Assembly: GCA_001801815.1 (NCBI GenBank)
Contig: MGXU01000009.1
Location: 62,001 to 126,000, forward strand
Source: Gammaproteobacteria bacterium RIFCSPHIGHO2_12_FULL_36_30
Lineage (GTDB): Bacteria > Pseudomonadota > Gammaproteobacteria > Coxiellales > Coxiellaceae
Length of the DNA: 64,000 nucleotides
Direction: 5' to 3'
Position 1 is the stretch's first letter. Each line of letters begins with the position of its first letter. Made by a program: the position numbers and the translations under genes. Shown here piece after piece: positions 44,085 to 53,276 of this stretch. The notes beneath the pieces were generated by a model that made no database searches, had not been told where the DNA came from, and worked only from the letters and a program-made list of their open reading frames with translations.

Positions 44085-45086
44085 ATGGCTAATCAACAGT
44101 TAGAATTTGGTGTGATTGGATTAGGTAGAATGGGTGGCGGGCTTGCACTTCAAGCCATGAAAAAAGGAATTAAAGTCGTTGGATTAGATCGTAATCCGTC
44201 GCAATCTGAATTAATCAAAGCAGGTCTTCATTTTGTCAAATCAAATAAAGAATTAGCTCAACAATTAAAATCACCGCGTATTATTTTTATTTATATTCCG
44301 TCCGGCGCAGCAATTGATCATTTGATGGAAGATCTTAAAACTGTTTTGCAATCTGGCGATATTGTAGTGGATGGCGGAAATTCTTATTGGGGCGATTCAA
44401 TTCGTCGACATAAAAAATATATTTCTGAAGGAATACATTTTTTAGATTTAGGAACGAGCGGCGGTTTACTTGGTGCTGAAACGGGCGCATGTTTTATGTT
44501 AGGCGGCGAACCAGAATCAGTTAAATTAGTTGAACCAATTTTAAAACAATTATGCGTGAAAGATGGATTTGTGCATGCAGGTCCTGCAGGATCAGGTCAT
44601 TTCGTAAAATTAGTTCATAATGGAATTGAATATGGAATGCTGCAATCTATTGGTGAAGGCGTTGCATTACTTGAAGCATGTCCACTCAAAATAAATGTGC
44701 AATCAACACTTGATGTTTATACACATGGATCAGTCATTCGCGGTTGGTTGATGGAATTATTACGCGATGGTTATCGTGAAAATAAAGGCGTTGCAAAAAT
44801 TGATAGTTACATTGATGACACTGGCGAAGTGAATTGGTTGGTTGGTGATGCAATGCATATGGAAGTGTCAACACCTGTCATTGCGCAAGCTGTGATGTCA
44901 TGCATTGCATCGCGTGATGAAAATCATTATGCCGATAAAACAATTTCAATGATTCGTCATGGATTTGGCGGACATGCATATGGTCATTCACAAGTTTCAG
45001 AAGATGAACGTTATCGCGGCAGAGTGGGTGAATATTATTTTACATGTGAAGATCCAACTAAAATTGTGCATTCAAAAAATGAGTAA
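44085..45086 (+). CDS. gnd: 6-phosphogluconate dehydrogenase, decarboxylating (short type)
   Basis: Converts 6-phosphogluconate to ribulose 5-phosphate and CO2. It has 333 residues, the short bacterial type rather than the 470-residue E. coli form. The Rossmann motif GVIGLGRMGGGLA opens the protein; DGGNSYWGDS, TSGGLLGAETGACFMLGG and GSGHFVKLVHNGIEYG are the family's substrate-binding and catalytic stretches (Lys and Asn/Glu preserved). AAGGAG precedes the ATG. First of a five-gene operon with 0-25-base gaps. Confidence 0.93.
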   Translation: MANQQLEFGVIGLGRMGGGLALQAMKKGIKVVGLDRNPSQSELIKAGLHFVKSNKELAQQLKSPRIIFIYIPSGAAIDHLMEDLKTVLQSGDIVVDGGNSYWGDSIRRHKKYISEGIHFLDLGTSGGLLGAETGACFMLGGEPESVKLVEPILKQLCVKDGFVHAGPAGSGHFVKLVHNGIEYGMLQSIGEGVALLEACPLKINVQSTLDVYTHGSVIRGWLMELLRDGYRENKGVAKIDSYIDDTGEVNWLVGDAMHMEVSTPVIAQAVMSCIASRDENHYADKTISMIRHGFGGHAYGHSQVSEDERYRGRVGEYYFTCEDPTKIVHSKNE

Positions 45087-45091
45087 GCAAA

Positions 45092-45973
45092 ATGGATGCA
45101 CTTATTCGCTGTATTTATGATAAATCCTGCATTTTAGGCGAAGGTCCAATTTGGCATCCGCATGAAAAAGTTTTGTATTGGGTAGATATTATCAAACCTG
45201 AATTACATCGACTTGATATAAAAAATAATCATCATCATCAATCATGGATAATGCCAACTGATATTTGTTGTGTTGCACCAAATCAAAACGGTGGATTAAT
45301 TGCAGCGTTAAAAGATGGAATTGCAATTTTAAATCCTATTTCTAACAAAATAAATTATCTTGCAACATTACCAAAAGAATTAAGTGAAATTAGTATGTTT
45401 AATGACGGGCATTGCGATCGTCAGGGTCGTTTTTGGATTGGATGTAAAGATCTTTCTGAAAAAAAACCAACAGGTAATATTTTTTTATTTTCATTGCAAA
45501 AAAAATTAATTAAAAAAGCGAGTGATTTTATTGTTGCGAATGGATTAATTACAAGTTTAGATTCAAAATATTTTTATATCGCTGATTCGCCTAATCGTAT
45601 TATTTATAAATATGATTTTGATTCTGATGCAGGCGAAATTTATAATCGAAAAATTTTTGCAAAAGTTGCTGATGATGCAGGATATCCTGATGGCATGACA
45701 ATTGATTCGCAAGGATATTTATGGGGCTGTCATTTTGATGGTTGGCGTGTAACACGTTATGATCCTGATGGAAAAATTGATCGTGTTATTAAAATGCCTA
45801 TTTCAGCGCCGAGTAGTTGTTGCTTAGGTGGTTTCGATTTAAAAACATTATTTATTACTTCAGCGAAAAGAGATGTTACGGAATCAGAATTAAAAAATCA
45901 GCCGCAAGCAGGTTGTGTTTTTGCAATTGATGTTGATGTGCCCGGTGTAAATGAGCCTTGTTTCAAGGAGTAA
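45092..45973 (+). CDS. SMP-30/gluconolactonase family lactonase
   Basis: A 293-residue six-bladed beta-propeller lactonase, expected to open glucono-lactone made by the adjacent dehydrogenase. LGEGPIWHPHEKVLYWVDI carries the metal-binding Glu; FNDGHCDRQGRFWIGCKD, NGLITSLDSKYFYIADSPN and GYPDGMTIDSQGYLWGCHFD carry the remaining metal-ligand Asn and Asp. There is no signal peptide, so it is cytoplasmic. It starts 5 bases after gnd. Confidence 0.92.
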   Translation: MDALIRCIYDKSCILGEGPIWHPHEKVLYWVDIIKPELHRLDIKNNHHHQSWIMPTDICCVAPNQNGGLIAALKDGIAILNPISNKINYLATLPKELSEISMFNDGHCDRQGRFWIGCKDLSEKKPTGNIFLFSLQKKLIKKASDFIVANGLITSLDSKYFYIADSPNRIIYKYDFDSDAGEIYNRKIFAKVADDAGYPDGMTIDSQGYLWGCHFDGWRVTRYDPDGKIDRVIKMPISAPSSCCLGGFDLKTLFITSAKRDVTESELKNQPQAGCVFAIDVDVPGVNEPCFKE

Positions 45974-45979
45974 AATAAG

Positions 45980-47212
45980 ATGAAAGCCATCGCTGTTTTT
46001 CCAAAAGAAAAAAAAGTACGTTTGATTGACAATCATCCCGAACCAAATATTGCATCACCAACACAAGTAAAAATAAAAATTTTAGAAGTAGGTGTGTGCG
46101 GAACAGATCATGATATTTGTAAATTTTTATATGGTACACCACCAAAAGGTTCAGATTATTTGGTGATTGGTCATGAATCATTGGGTCAAGTAATTGAGAT
46201 TGGATCTGCTGTAAAAAATTTTAAAGTAGGAGATTTGGCTGTATTAATGGTGCGCAGACCATGTCCTTATAAAACTTGTATTGCATGCCAAGCTGATCGA
46301 CAAGATTTTTGTTATACCGGTGCATTTAAAGAGCGTGGCATTAATCAGCTGCATGGATTTATGACAGAATACGTTGTTGATGAAGAAAAATATATTTTGA
46401 GTGCGCCAAAATCCTTGCACAATATTGCTGTTTTAACAGAGCCATTAACGATTGCTGAAAAAGCAGTTCGTGAAGTATTTTATATTCAATCGCGATTACC
46501 ATGGGGTTGCGCAGCTATTACAAAAGATAATGTACCAACTTACAATACGTCTCATCGCGCATTAGTTTTGGGTGCAGGTCCGGTCGGATTATTAGCAACA
46601 CTTGTTTTGTGTTCTCAAAAATTTAATACATTTGTTTATTCGCGCGAACCAAACACAGACATGCGCGCAAAAATTGCGACTGCGCTCGGCGCAACTTATT
46701 TTTCAGGACAAAATGTAAATTTAGAAAATATTATTGAAAAACAAAATGTGCCGGGCATTGCAGAAACACCGGAAGTTGTTCAGTCGACAAAAACAGAACC
46801 TGCACTTCCAACAAATAATATTACCAATAAAATTGCGGGTAATTTAGATGTGATTTTTGATGCAACCGGCGCATCTCGATTAGCATTTCAAGCAACTGAT
46901 TTACTCGGATTTAACGGTATTTTTGTTTGGACTGGTATTCCGGGTCGACAAGATCCTGTTGATATTAATGCAGGGACTTTTATGCAAAATGTTGTATTAA
47001 AAAATCAAAATTTAGTGGGATCGGTAAATGCAGGCCATGAAGATTTTCAAAGTGCTATTTTAAATTTAAATGGATTATCTCAACAATTAAATTTGTTGTT
47101 ATCACCGCTAATTAAACGTTATGCTGTAGAAAAGTACGCTGATTTATTATTGCAACCACCTGTTGCAAATACATTGAAAAGTACTATTTTCTTTTCGGAA
47201 TTTAAATCATAA
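45980..47212 (+). CDS. Zinc-dependent glucose 1-dehydrogenase
   Basis: A medium-chain dehydrogenase of 410 residues, resembling glucose dehydrogenases of the archaeal/bacterial Zn type. Catalytic zinc region: GVCGTDHDICKFLYG, then YLVIGHESLGQV. Structural zinc cysteines: CPYKTCIACQADRQDFC. The cofactor motif is LVLGAGPVGLLATLVL. An insertion of about 30 residues (AETPEVVQSTKTEPALPTNN) in the Rossmann part is unusual. It oxidises free glucose to gluconolactone, the substrate for the preceding lactonase. Confidence 0.85.
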   Translation: MKAIAVFPKEKKVRLIDNHPEPNIASPTQVKIKILEVGVCGTDHDICKFLYGTPPKGSDYLVIGHESLGQVIEIGSAVKNFKVGDLAVLMVRRPCPYKTCIACQADRQDFCYTGAFKERGINQLHGFMTEYVVDEEKYILSAPKSLHNIAVLTEPLTIAEKAVREVFYIQSRLPWGCAAITKDNVPTYNTSHRALVLGAGPVGLLATLVLCSQKFNTFVYSREPNTDMRAKIATALGATYFSGQNVNLENIIEKQNVPGIAETPEVVQSTKTEPALPTNNITNKIAGNLDVIFDATGASRLAFQATDLLGFNGIFVWTGIPGRQDPVDINAGTFMQNVVLKNQNLVGSVNAGHEDFQSAILNLNGLSQQLNLLLSPLIKRYAVEKYADLLLQPPVANTLKSTIFFSEFKS

Positions 47213-47237
47213 ATGGATTTTTTTTGAGGGAACGACT

Positions 47238-48623
47238 ATGAAAAAAAAGAGTACTAAGAAAAATGTGCAACGTTATCCAATTAACCCATTTGTTATTTTT
47301 ATTGCTAGCATAGCAGCAATCGGTGGTATTTTATTTGGATTTGATACAGGCGTTATTTCTGGTGCAATTTTATTTATTAAAAATCAATTTCACCTAACAC
47401 CATTTACAAATGGTGTGGTTGTGTCTGCATCATTAGTTGGTGCAATTTTTGGAGCAGCATTAAGCGGAAAAGCTGCTGATCGATTTGGTCGAAAAAGATT
47501 ATTAATGGTCGCAGCATTAATTTTTATTGTCGGTACACTTTCTTCTGCTTATTCTATTAGCGAAATGATGTTAATAATAAGTCGTATTATTTTAGGACTT
47601 GGAATTGGTGTCGCATCTTTCACCGCACCACTTTATATTTCAGAGATATCACCAGCTCAATTGCGCGGAGCATTGGTTTCCTTATATCAATTGGCTGTTA
47701 CGATTGGTATTTTTGTTTCGTATTTTGTTGATGAATATTTTTCAAAATCTGGTAATTGGGGTGGTATGTTTGTTGTAGGCGTTATTCCCGCAGCTTTATT
47801 ATTTTTTGGATTGATTTTTTCACCCTACAGTCCACGCTGGCTATGTTTAAGAAAACAATTTGATCAAGCATTAAAAGTTTTAAAAAAAATTCGTCACTCA
47901 TCGCATGTTGAAGTTGAATTTAAAGAAATTAAAGAAAGTGTTGAGCATGTCGGTGATTGGCATGGTTTATTAAAAAAATGGTTGCGGCCAGCTATTTGGA
48001 TTGGAATTGGTTTGGGGTTTTTCCAACAATTTACAGGAATAAATACTGTTATTTATTACGCGCCCACTATTTTTAAATTATCTGGATTTTCCAGTGATTC
48101 TATTGCAATTATGGCAACTATGGGAATCGGTGCGGTGAATGTTCTTGCAACAATTGTCGCTATTCCATTAATTGATAAAGTCGGCAGAAAACCATTATTG
48201 TATGTTGGTATGACATTAATGGCGATTTGTTTATTTGGATTAAGTTTAAGTTATATTATCGCTACATCAGATTTAAAGTGGATTGCATTTACTAGTATTA
48301 TTTTTTACGTAATTGGTTTTGCAATTAGTTTAGGTCCAATCATGTGGTTAATGTTTACCGAAATTTTTCCGCTCAAAGTGCGCGGTGTTGCAATCAGTAT
48401 CATGGCATCAATACAATGGTTATTTAATTTTATTGTGTCATTAACATTTTTGACATTAATTAAATTTTTTCATGAATCTGGTACGTTTGCTTTGTATGGC
48501 GTAATTTGTGTACTTGGTATTTTATTTGTTTATTTAAAAGTACCAGAAACAAAAGACGTTTCGCTTGAAAAAATTGAAGCAAATTTACGCGCTAGAGTAC
48601 CAAGCCGTGATTTGGGGGAATAA
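47238..48623 (+). CDS. Sugar porter (MFS), glucose-type
   Basis: A 461-residue proton-sugar symporter with 12 membrane segments. Signatures: GGILFGFDTGVISGAILFIK, GKAADRFGRKRLLM, PLYISEISPAQLRGALVSLY, LGFFQQFTGINTVIYYAPTI and VPETKDVSLEKIE. QQFTGIN is the hexose-binding helix 7 motif. Position between glucose dehydrogenase and aldose epimerase suggests glucose uptake. Ribosome site GAGGGA precedes the ATG. Confidence 0.93.
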   Translation: MKKKSTKKNVQRYPINPFVIFIASIAAIGGILFGFDTGVISGAILFIKNQFHLTPFTNGVVVSASLVGAIFGAALSGKAADRFGRKRLLMVAALIFIVGTLSSAYSISEMMLIISRIILGLGIGVASFTAPLYISEISPAQLRGALVSLYQLAVTIGIFVSYFVDEYFSKSGNWGGMFVVGVIPAALLFFGLIFSPYSPRWLCLRKQFDQALKVLKKIRHSSHVEVEFKEIKESVEHVGDWHGLLKKWLRPAIWIGIGLGFFQQFTGINTVIYYAPTIFKLSGFSSDSIAIMATMGIGAVNVLATIVAIPLIDKVGRKPLLYVGMTLMAICLFGLSLSYIIATSDLKWIAFTSIIFYVIGFAISLGPIMWLMFTEIFPLKVRGVAISIMASIQWLFNFIVSLTFLTLIKFFHESGTFALYGVICVLGILFVYLKVPETKDVSLEKIEANLRARVPSRDLGE

Positions 48624-49517
48624 ATGAAGAAATATATAATTGTTTCTGAGGATGGAAAAACAAAGGCAACGATTGTTCCTGATCGCGGTTCTTTTGTTTC
48701 TTCATTAATGTTGCCTTTTAAATCTGGTGCGCATGAAACTGTTTTTTTGCATGATTATGCATGGGATAATGAAATAAATGATTTACCCGGCGGCATTCCT
48801 TTTCTTTTTCCGGTTTGTGCGCGCATTGCACGCGATGGAAAAACAGGTATTTATTTATATGATGGAAAACAATATCAATTAAAAATTCACGGTTTTTCTT
48901 GGTTTTCAAAATGGGCAGTCAACAATGTTACAGAAAATTCAATCGAAACCATTTTAACTGATAATGCAGATACATTAGCGTGTTTTCCATTTCATTTTGA
49001 AGTGAAATTAAAATTCACTGCGTTAAATGGAAAATTTGAATGCCATCAAACTTATAAAAATACCGGAAAAGAAAAATCAATGCCGTATTACGCTGGTTTT
49101 CATCCGTATTTTTTAACACCAGAAGCGGGAAAAGGAAAAGAAAAAGTAATATTAAATTTTCAACCGGTCAAACGTTTAAAATATAATGAAACATTAACTG
49201 ATATTATTGGCGAACAACCTGTTTTTAAAACGCCAGTTGAGCTGGGTGATTCAAGTATCAACGAGCAATTACTTATGTATGATAAAAATAGATTAGCAAC
49301 ATTAACATTTCCAAACGGCGATGTTTTAAAAACAAACGCGTTTGGTATTCAAGATCCCGCTATTTTTTCTTATTCACAATTATATACCATTCCTGAAAAA
49401 CCATTTTTTTGCGTTGAACGTTGGATGAGTTTTGCGAATGCATTAAATACAGTATCGGGTGTGCGTTGGTTGAAGCCTGGTGAAAGCGAAGAAGCAGTTT
49501 TTCAAATTTCTGTTTAG
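48624..49517 (+). CDS. Aldose 1-epimerase-like protein
   Basis: A 297-residue beta-sandwich protein of the aldose epimerase superfamily. LPGGIPFLFPVCARI is the typical early motif, and the catalytic His of KIHGFSWFSKW and the later GFHPYF motif are present. It would interconvert alpha- and beta-glucose for the dehydrogenase. The ATG follows the sugar porter stop without a gap. Some members act on glucose 6-phosphate (YeaD type), which remains an alternative. Confidence 0.85.
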   Translation: MKKYIIVSEDGKTKATIVPDRGSFVSSLMLPFKSGAHETVFLHDYAWDNEINDLPGGIPFLFPVCARIARDGKTGIYLYDGKQYQLKIHGFSWFSKWAVNNVTENSIETILTDNADTLACFPFHFEVKLKFTALNGKFECHQTYKNTGKEKSMPYYAGFHPYFLTPEAGKGKEKVILNFQPVKRLKYNETLTDIIGEQPVFKTPVELGDSSINEQLLMYDKNRLATLTFPNGDVLKTNAFGIQDPAIFSYSQLYTIPEKPFFCVERWMSFANALNTVSGVRWLKPGESEEAVFQISV

Positions 49518-49586
49518 TCATAATTCCACCCAATCACTTTCATATGCTATGCTTTCGTAGATTTATTTATTTCTAGAGTGTACAGA

Positions 49587-50837
49587 ATGCGCCAGTATTT
49601 CAATCGCCGTTTAATTACCATTTTATTTTTAGGATTTTCATCGGGATTGCCGATTGCATTAATTGGTTCAACTTTACAAGCATGGTACACAGTATCGGGT
49701 GTTAGCATCGTCACAATCGGTTGGTTAACATTGGTTGGTCAACCATACGCATATAAATTTTTATGGGCGCCATTTTTAGATCGATGGATGCCGATTAATT
49801 TAGGACGTCGTCGCAGTTGGATTTTCTTAATGCAATTTGCATTAGGTGTAACTTTTGTAGCGATGGCATTTATGCATCCATCAAAAACACCCTTATTTTT
49901 AGCAATTTTAGCGCTTATCGTTGCATTTTTTTCATCAACACAAGATACTGCATTTGATGCGTATCGAACTGAAATTTTACCGGAACATGAACGCGGAATG
50001 GGCACATCAATTTATTTAATTGCATACCGTATTGCAATGATGGTTTCAGGCGCACTTGCATTAATTTTAGCAGCAAAAATAGGTTGGTGCGTAACATATT
50101 TAATTATGGCGGGATGTTTTTTTGGTTTAATGTTTATTACAAAAACTGCGCCGAATCCAGTCGAAGAAAACTCACAACCTTTATCCTTGCAAGAAGCAGT
50201 CATCGCACCATTTAAATCTTTTTTTACGAAAAAAAATGCGATATTAATTTTAATTTTTATTATTATTTATAAATTATGCGACGCAATGGCGTTATCGCTC
50301 AATACAACTTTTTTAATTCGCGGCGTGGGGTTTAGTTTAGTTGACATCGGCGCAATCAGTAAAACAATGGGAATTCTCGCGTTATTTTTAGGAAGTATTG
50401 TGGGTGGTTTGTTGATGCGTTACATCAGCGTTTATCGCTCACTGATGATTTTTGGTTTTCTACAAATGAGCTCGAATTTATTATACGCATGGCTTGCTTT
50501 TGTTGGAAAAAATCTTGTCGTGATGGCAATTGCAATTTTTGGTGAATATTTTTTTAGTGCATTAGGCACCGTCGCATTTTTAGTTTTCTTAATGAATTTG
50601 TGTGATCGACGATACACCGCAACACAATATGCTTTATTTGCAGCAGTTTCAGCACTCGGCAGAATTTTTATTGGTCCCGTTTCCGCAGAATTAGTTTCGC
50701 ATTTTGGCTGGATTGATTTTTATGTTGTAACAGCTCTCGTTGGTTTGCCATCGTTATTAATTTTGTGGTGGTTAAATCGTGGTGATTCAATTCTTTTGGA
50801 TAGTGTAAAAGATATCAGCCCCAACATCATTTCCTAA
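49587..50837 (+). CDS. ampG: AmpG-like muropeptide permease
   Basis: A 416-residue MFS-fold inner-membrane protein. GFSSGLPIALIGSTLQAWYT, GQPYAYKFLWAPFLDRWMP and FFSSTQDTAFDAYRTEIL are diagnostic of AmpG, which imports anhydromuropeptides for cell wall recycling. The ATG at 49587 has GAG 9 bases before it; an in-frame GTG at 49578 is possible. The 3' end overlaps the convergent tamB gene by 51 bp, unusually long. Confidence 0.9.
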   Translation: MRQYFNRRLITILFLGFSSGLPIALIGSTLQAWYTVSGVSIVTIGWLTLVGQPYAYKFLWAPFLDRWMPINLGRRRSWIFLMQFALGVTFVAMAFMHPSKTPLFLAILALIVAFFSSTQDTAFDAYRTEILPEHERGMGTSIYLIAYRIAMMVSGALALILAAKIGWCVTYLIMAGCFFGLMFITKTAPNPVEENSQPLSLQEAVIAPFKSFFTKKNAILILIFIIIYKLCDAMALSLNTTFLIRGVGFSLVDIGAISKTMGILALFLGSIVGGLLMRYISVYRSLMIFGFLQMSSNLLYAWLAFVGKNLVVMAIAIFGEYFFSALGTVAFLVFLMNLCDRRYTATQYALFAAVSALGRIFIGPVSAELVSHFGWIDFYVVTALVGLPSLLILWWLNRGDSILLDSVKDISPNIIS

Positions 50838-53276
50838 CGTACTTGAATCACCCTGCAAAAACCAATTATCATTTAATAAATAACGTATTTCAAATACATC
50901 AACTGGATCTAATAAACCGATACTGTATCGCACATATAATTTTTTCGTCAAATGCTTTCCAACAACAAATGCAGATTGTCGATTAAGTGGATTGCCCAAA
51001 ACATCGGATGTTGTTTCCGATTCAACACCCATTTCACTTAAGCCTAAACCCGATTGAATTTGTGACGCAATATTTTCTTTACCCATTAATCCTTGACTTG
51101 AAATATTAATCGCTGCCAAGCCACGCAATAAAAGATCTGTATTTCCAGGTGTATTTGATTCGTTGCTATATCCTAATAATAAATACGATAAAATATCGCT
51201 TTGCGATAAACTACTGCGATTAGAGAAAAAAGCGATTTTAGGTTCTTTAATTGTGCCATGCATTTCAATCCCAACCATTATTTTTCGTTGAGAATAATCG
51301 GAAACACCAATGCTGTTAAAACTATTAATGGTTTTCACTGTTTTGGTTGCTTTTAAATTTAATCCAGGATTATTTAATAACGAGTCAGTAAATATAAGTG
51401 ATGAGCGCGGTTCAATTATCAGTGTTTGGCCGTACACTTTATATTTTCCATGTCGAACGGTAATCGCACCTGTTCCAAATAATTCATGATCAGGTTGCTG
51501 TGTTAAATTTATTGTACCGCCTAATTGTGCGTGTATACCAAATGCATGTAGCTGAACGTTGTTGCCAACTGTGCCTAGTACATTCATATGCATTTGCCAA
51601 AAAGGTTCTGATTTCACACGCTCTTTATTTGTATACACAATATCATTATCTGGTAGCGTTATTGTCGCATGAAAATCATTTGGTGAAATCACTGCGTTTG
51701 GTATATGTATTTTGCCAGTTAGAAAAATATTATTATTTTTAATATTAGCAATTAAATTTGTTGTGGTATAAATGACATATTGATCTGTATTCATAACCAT
51801 TGCATTATTCATTGTAAGCGCAGCATTTGCTAAAAAATCAGGCCATAAAAATTGTATCCATCCCTTTAATTGAACGGGTTGTTGTCGTGAATATGCTAAC
51901 ACAGTAAAATGTAGCTGATGATTTTGTTCTGCCATTGTAGCGCCAACTCGATTTAAAGTGATGTTGGCTTTTGGAATTGAAATACTGCCATTATGTAAAT
52001 TTAATGAGCCTGTTATGTTTGGCTTTTGTAATAACCCATCTATATTTATTTTTGCAATCATATTTCCAGATGGAATGCGAATATCGCGCGTCCATGCGCC
52101 AATCCATCCAAAATGATTCATATTCATTTGTAAATCTGCATTCATTTTTTTATTTTCCCATTCTGCTTGAAAGCAAACTTTTCCCGCCGATTGTGCTGTT
52201 AAGCATGCAGGCGCAATCGTGCCGGTATTTTCTGTTGCTGTTAATAAAATTGGATTTTGTAATTTCCAAATATTAGTATGGGCTAAAATAAAAGTTAATT
52301 GTTTTAGTGTGCCATTCCATTTTTGATTGTGATAATGACCGTTAATGATTAAATGCATTTTTCTGCGGGGAAATTTTAATTTTGCATCTACCGTGTGATT
52401 TTGTAATGTGCCATGCACATCAATAATCAACGATCTTGTTTTTTTATATGGTAGATGATGTGTTGCTAGTAAATGTATGTGAATAATATCGCCGTCTATT
52501 TTTCCCTTCGAATCAATTAAAATAGTTTTGCTGGTAAATTTTCCATGCCAATTTAATATTGGATTCCATCGCATATTAAATTTAATATTTTTTGCATGTA
52601 ATGAAAATGATTTTTGATTGCCTACGCCTTGCAACACCCAATGTGTTTCTTCACCTTTCACACCAGCATAAATTAAATAATGCGATGATGTACCAGTTAA
52701 TTGAAAATGCGCTTCAGCTGTTTGTGGTTTTTTAATAGTAGAAAATAATTGCACATCCCAATTTTTATTATTCATCACAGAATGTAATTGTATTTTTTCA
52801 AACAGCGCTTGCGATGTTGGACTTTTCACCATCAGTTTTGCAATTTCTGCATGCTGAATAACAAGATGCAGCAGCAATGTTTTATGCTTTAAAAATAGTA
52901 ATAAATCGCTTATGCTGGTTTTTATTGTTTTCTCATCATCATACGCAGGAAAAATTTCTTCAGGAGTAATAATATTTAATTGCTGAATAGAAAGCGCAGT
53001 AATTGATAATTGTTTTTTAAATAAATTAATCGGCTGCCAATCCAAATGTAATTTTCCAATCTCAATAATTTTATCATTATTTTCATAACGTAATTGATCA
53101 ATATTAATTGGGCCAATAATCACGCCAGAAATTTTTTGGTACGTTAATTGACCGGGTAATATTTTTGCAGCAACATCGAAACTGAAGCGCAAACCACTTG
53201 GTGTTAATAAAAAAGCAGCAAGCGCGATCAGCAAAATAACGATGATTAAAAAAGTGCGTATTAATGCTTTTATCAT
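50787..53276 (-). CDS. tamB: TamB, translocation and assembly module inner-membrane subunit
   Basis: Long periplasm-spanning protein of 829 residues (E. coli TamB is about 1260), anchored by an N-terminal helix (residues 7-28). The body is beta-rich AsmA/TamB repeat. The conserved C-terminal DUF490 part includes GHYKVYGQTLIIEPRS-type strands, IMVGIEMHGTIKEPKIAFFS and SQSDILSYLLLG, and the end is ADIFYTIQKN. It probably serves phospholipid transport and outer-membrane protein assembly. It starts within the last 4 bases of tamA (ATGA). Confidence 0.92.
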   Translation of the reverse strand: MIKALIRTFLIIVILLIALAAFLLTPSGLRFSFDVAAKILPGQLTYQKISGVIIGPINIDQLRYENNDKIIEIGKLHLDWQPINLFKKQLSITALSIQQLNIITPEEIFPAYDDEKTIKTSISDLLLFLKHKTLLLHLVIQHAEIAKLMVKSPTSQALFEKIQLHSVMNNKNWDVQLFSTIKKPQTAEAHFQLTGTSSHYLIYAGVKGEETHWVLQGVGNQKSFSLHAKNIKFNMRWNPILNWHGKFTSKTILIDSKGKIDGDIIHIHLLATHHLPYKKTRSLIIDVHGTLQNHTVDAKLKFPRRKMHLIINGHYHNQKWNGTLKQLTFILAHTNIWKLQNPILLTATENTGTIAPACLTAQSAGKVCFQAEWENKKMNADLQMNMNHFGWIGAWTRDIRIPSGNMIAKINIDGLLQKPNITGSLNLHNGSISIPKANITLNRVGATMAEQNHQLHFTVLAYSRQQPVQLKGWIQFLWPDFLANAALTMNNAMVMNTDQYVIYTTTNLIANIKNNNIFLTGKIHIPNAVISPNDFHATITLPDNDIVYTNKERVKSEPFWQMHMNVLGTVGNNVQLHAFGIHAQLGGTINLTQQPDHELFGTGAITVRHGKYKVYGQTLIIEPRSSLIFTDSLLNNPGLNLKATKTVKTINSFNSIGVSDYSQRKIMVGIEMHGTIKEPKIAFFSNRSSLSQSDILSYLLLGYSNESNTPGNTDLLLRGLAAINISSQGLMGKENIASQIQSGLGLSEMGVESETTSDVLGNPLNRQSAFVVGKHLTKKLYVRYSIGLLDPVDVFEIRYLLNDNWFLQGDSSTLGNDVGADIFYTIQKN

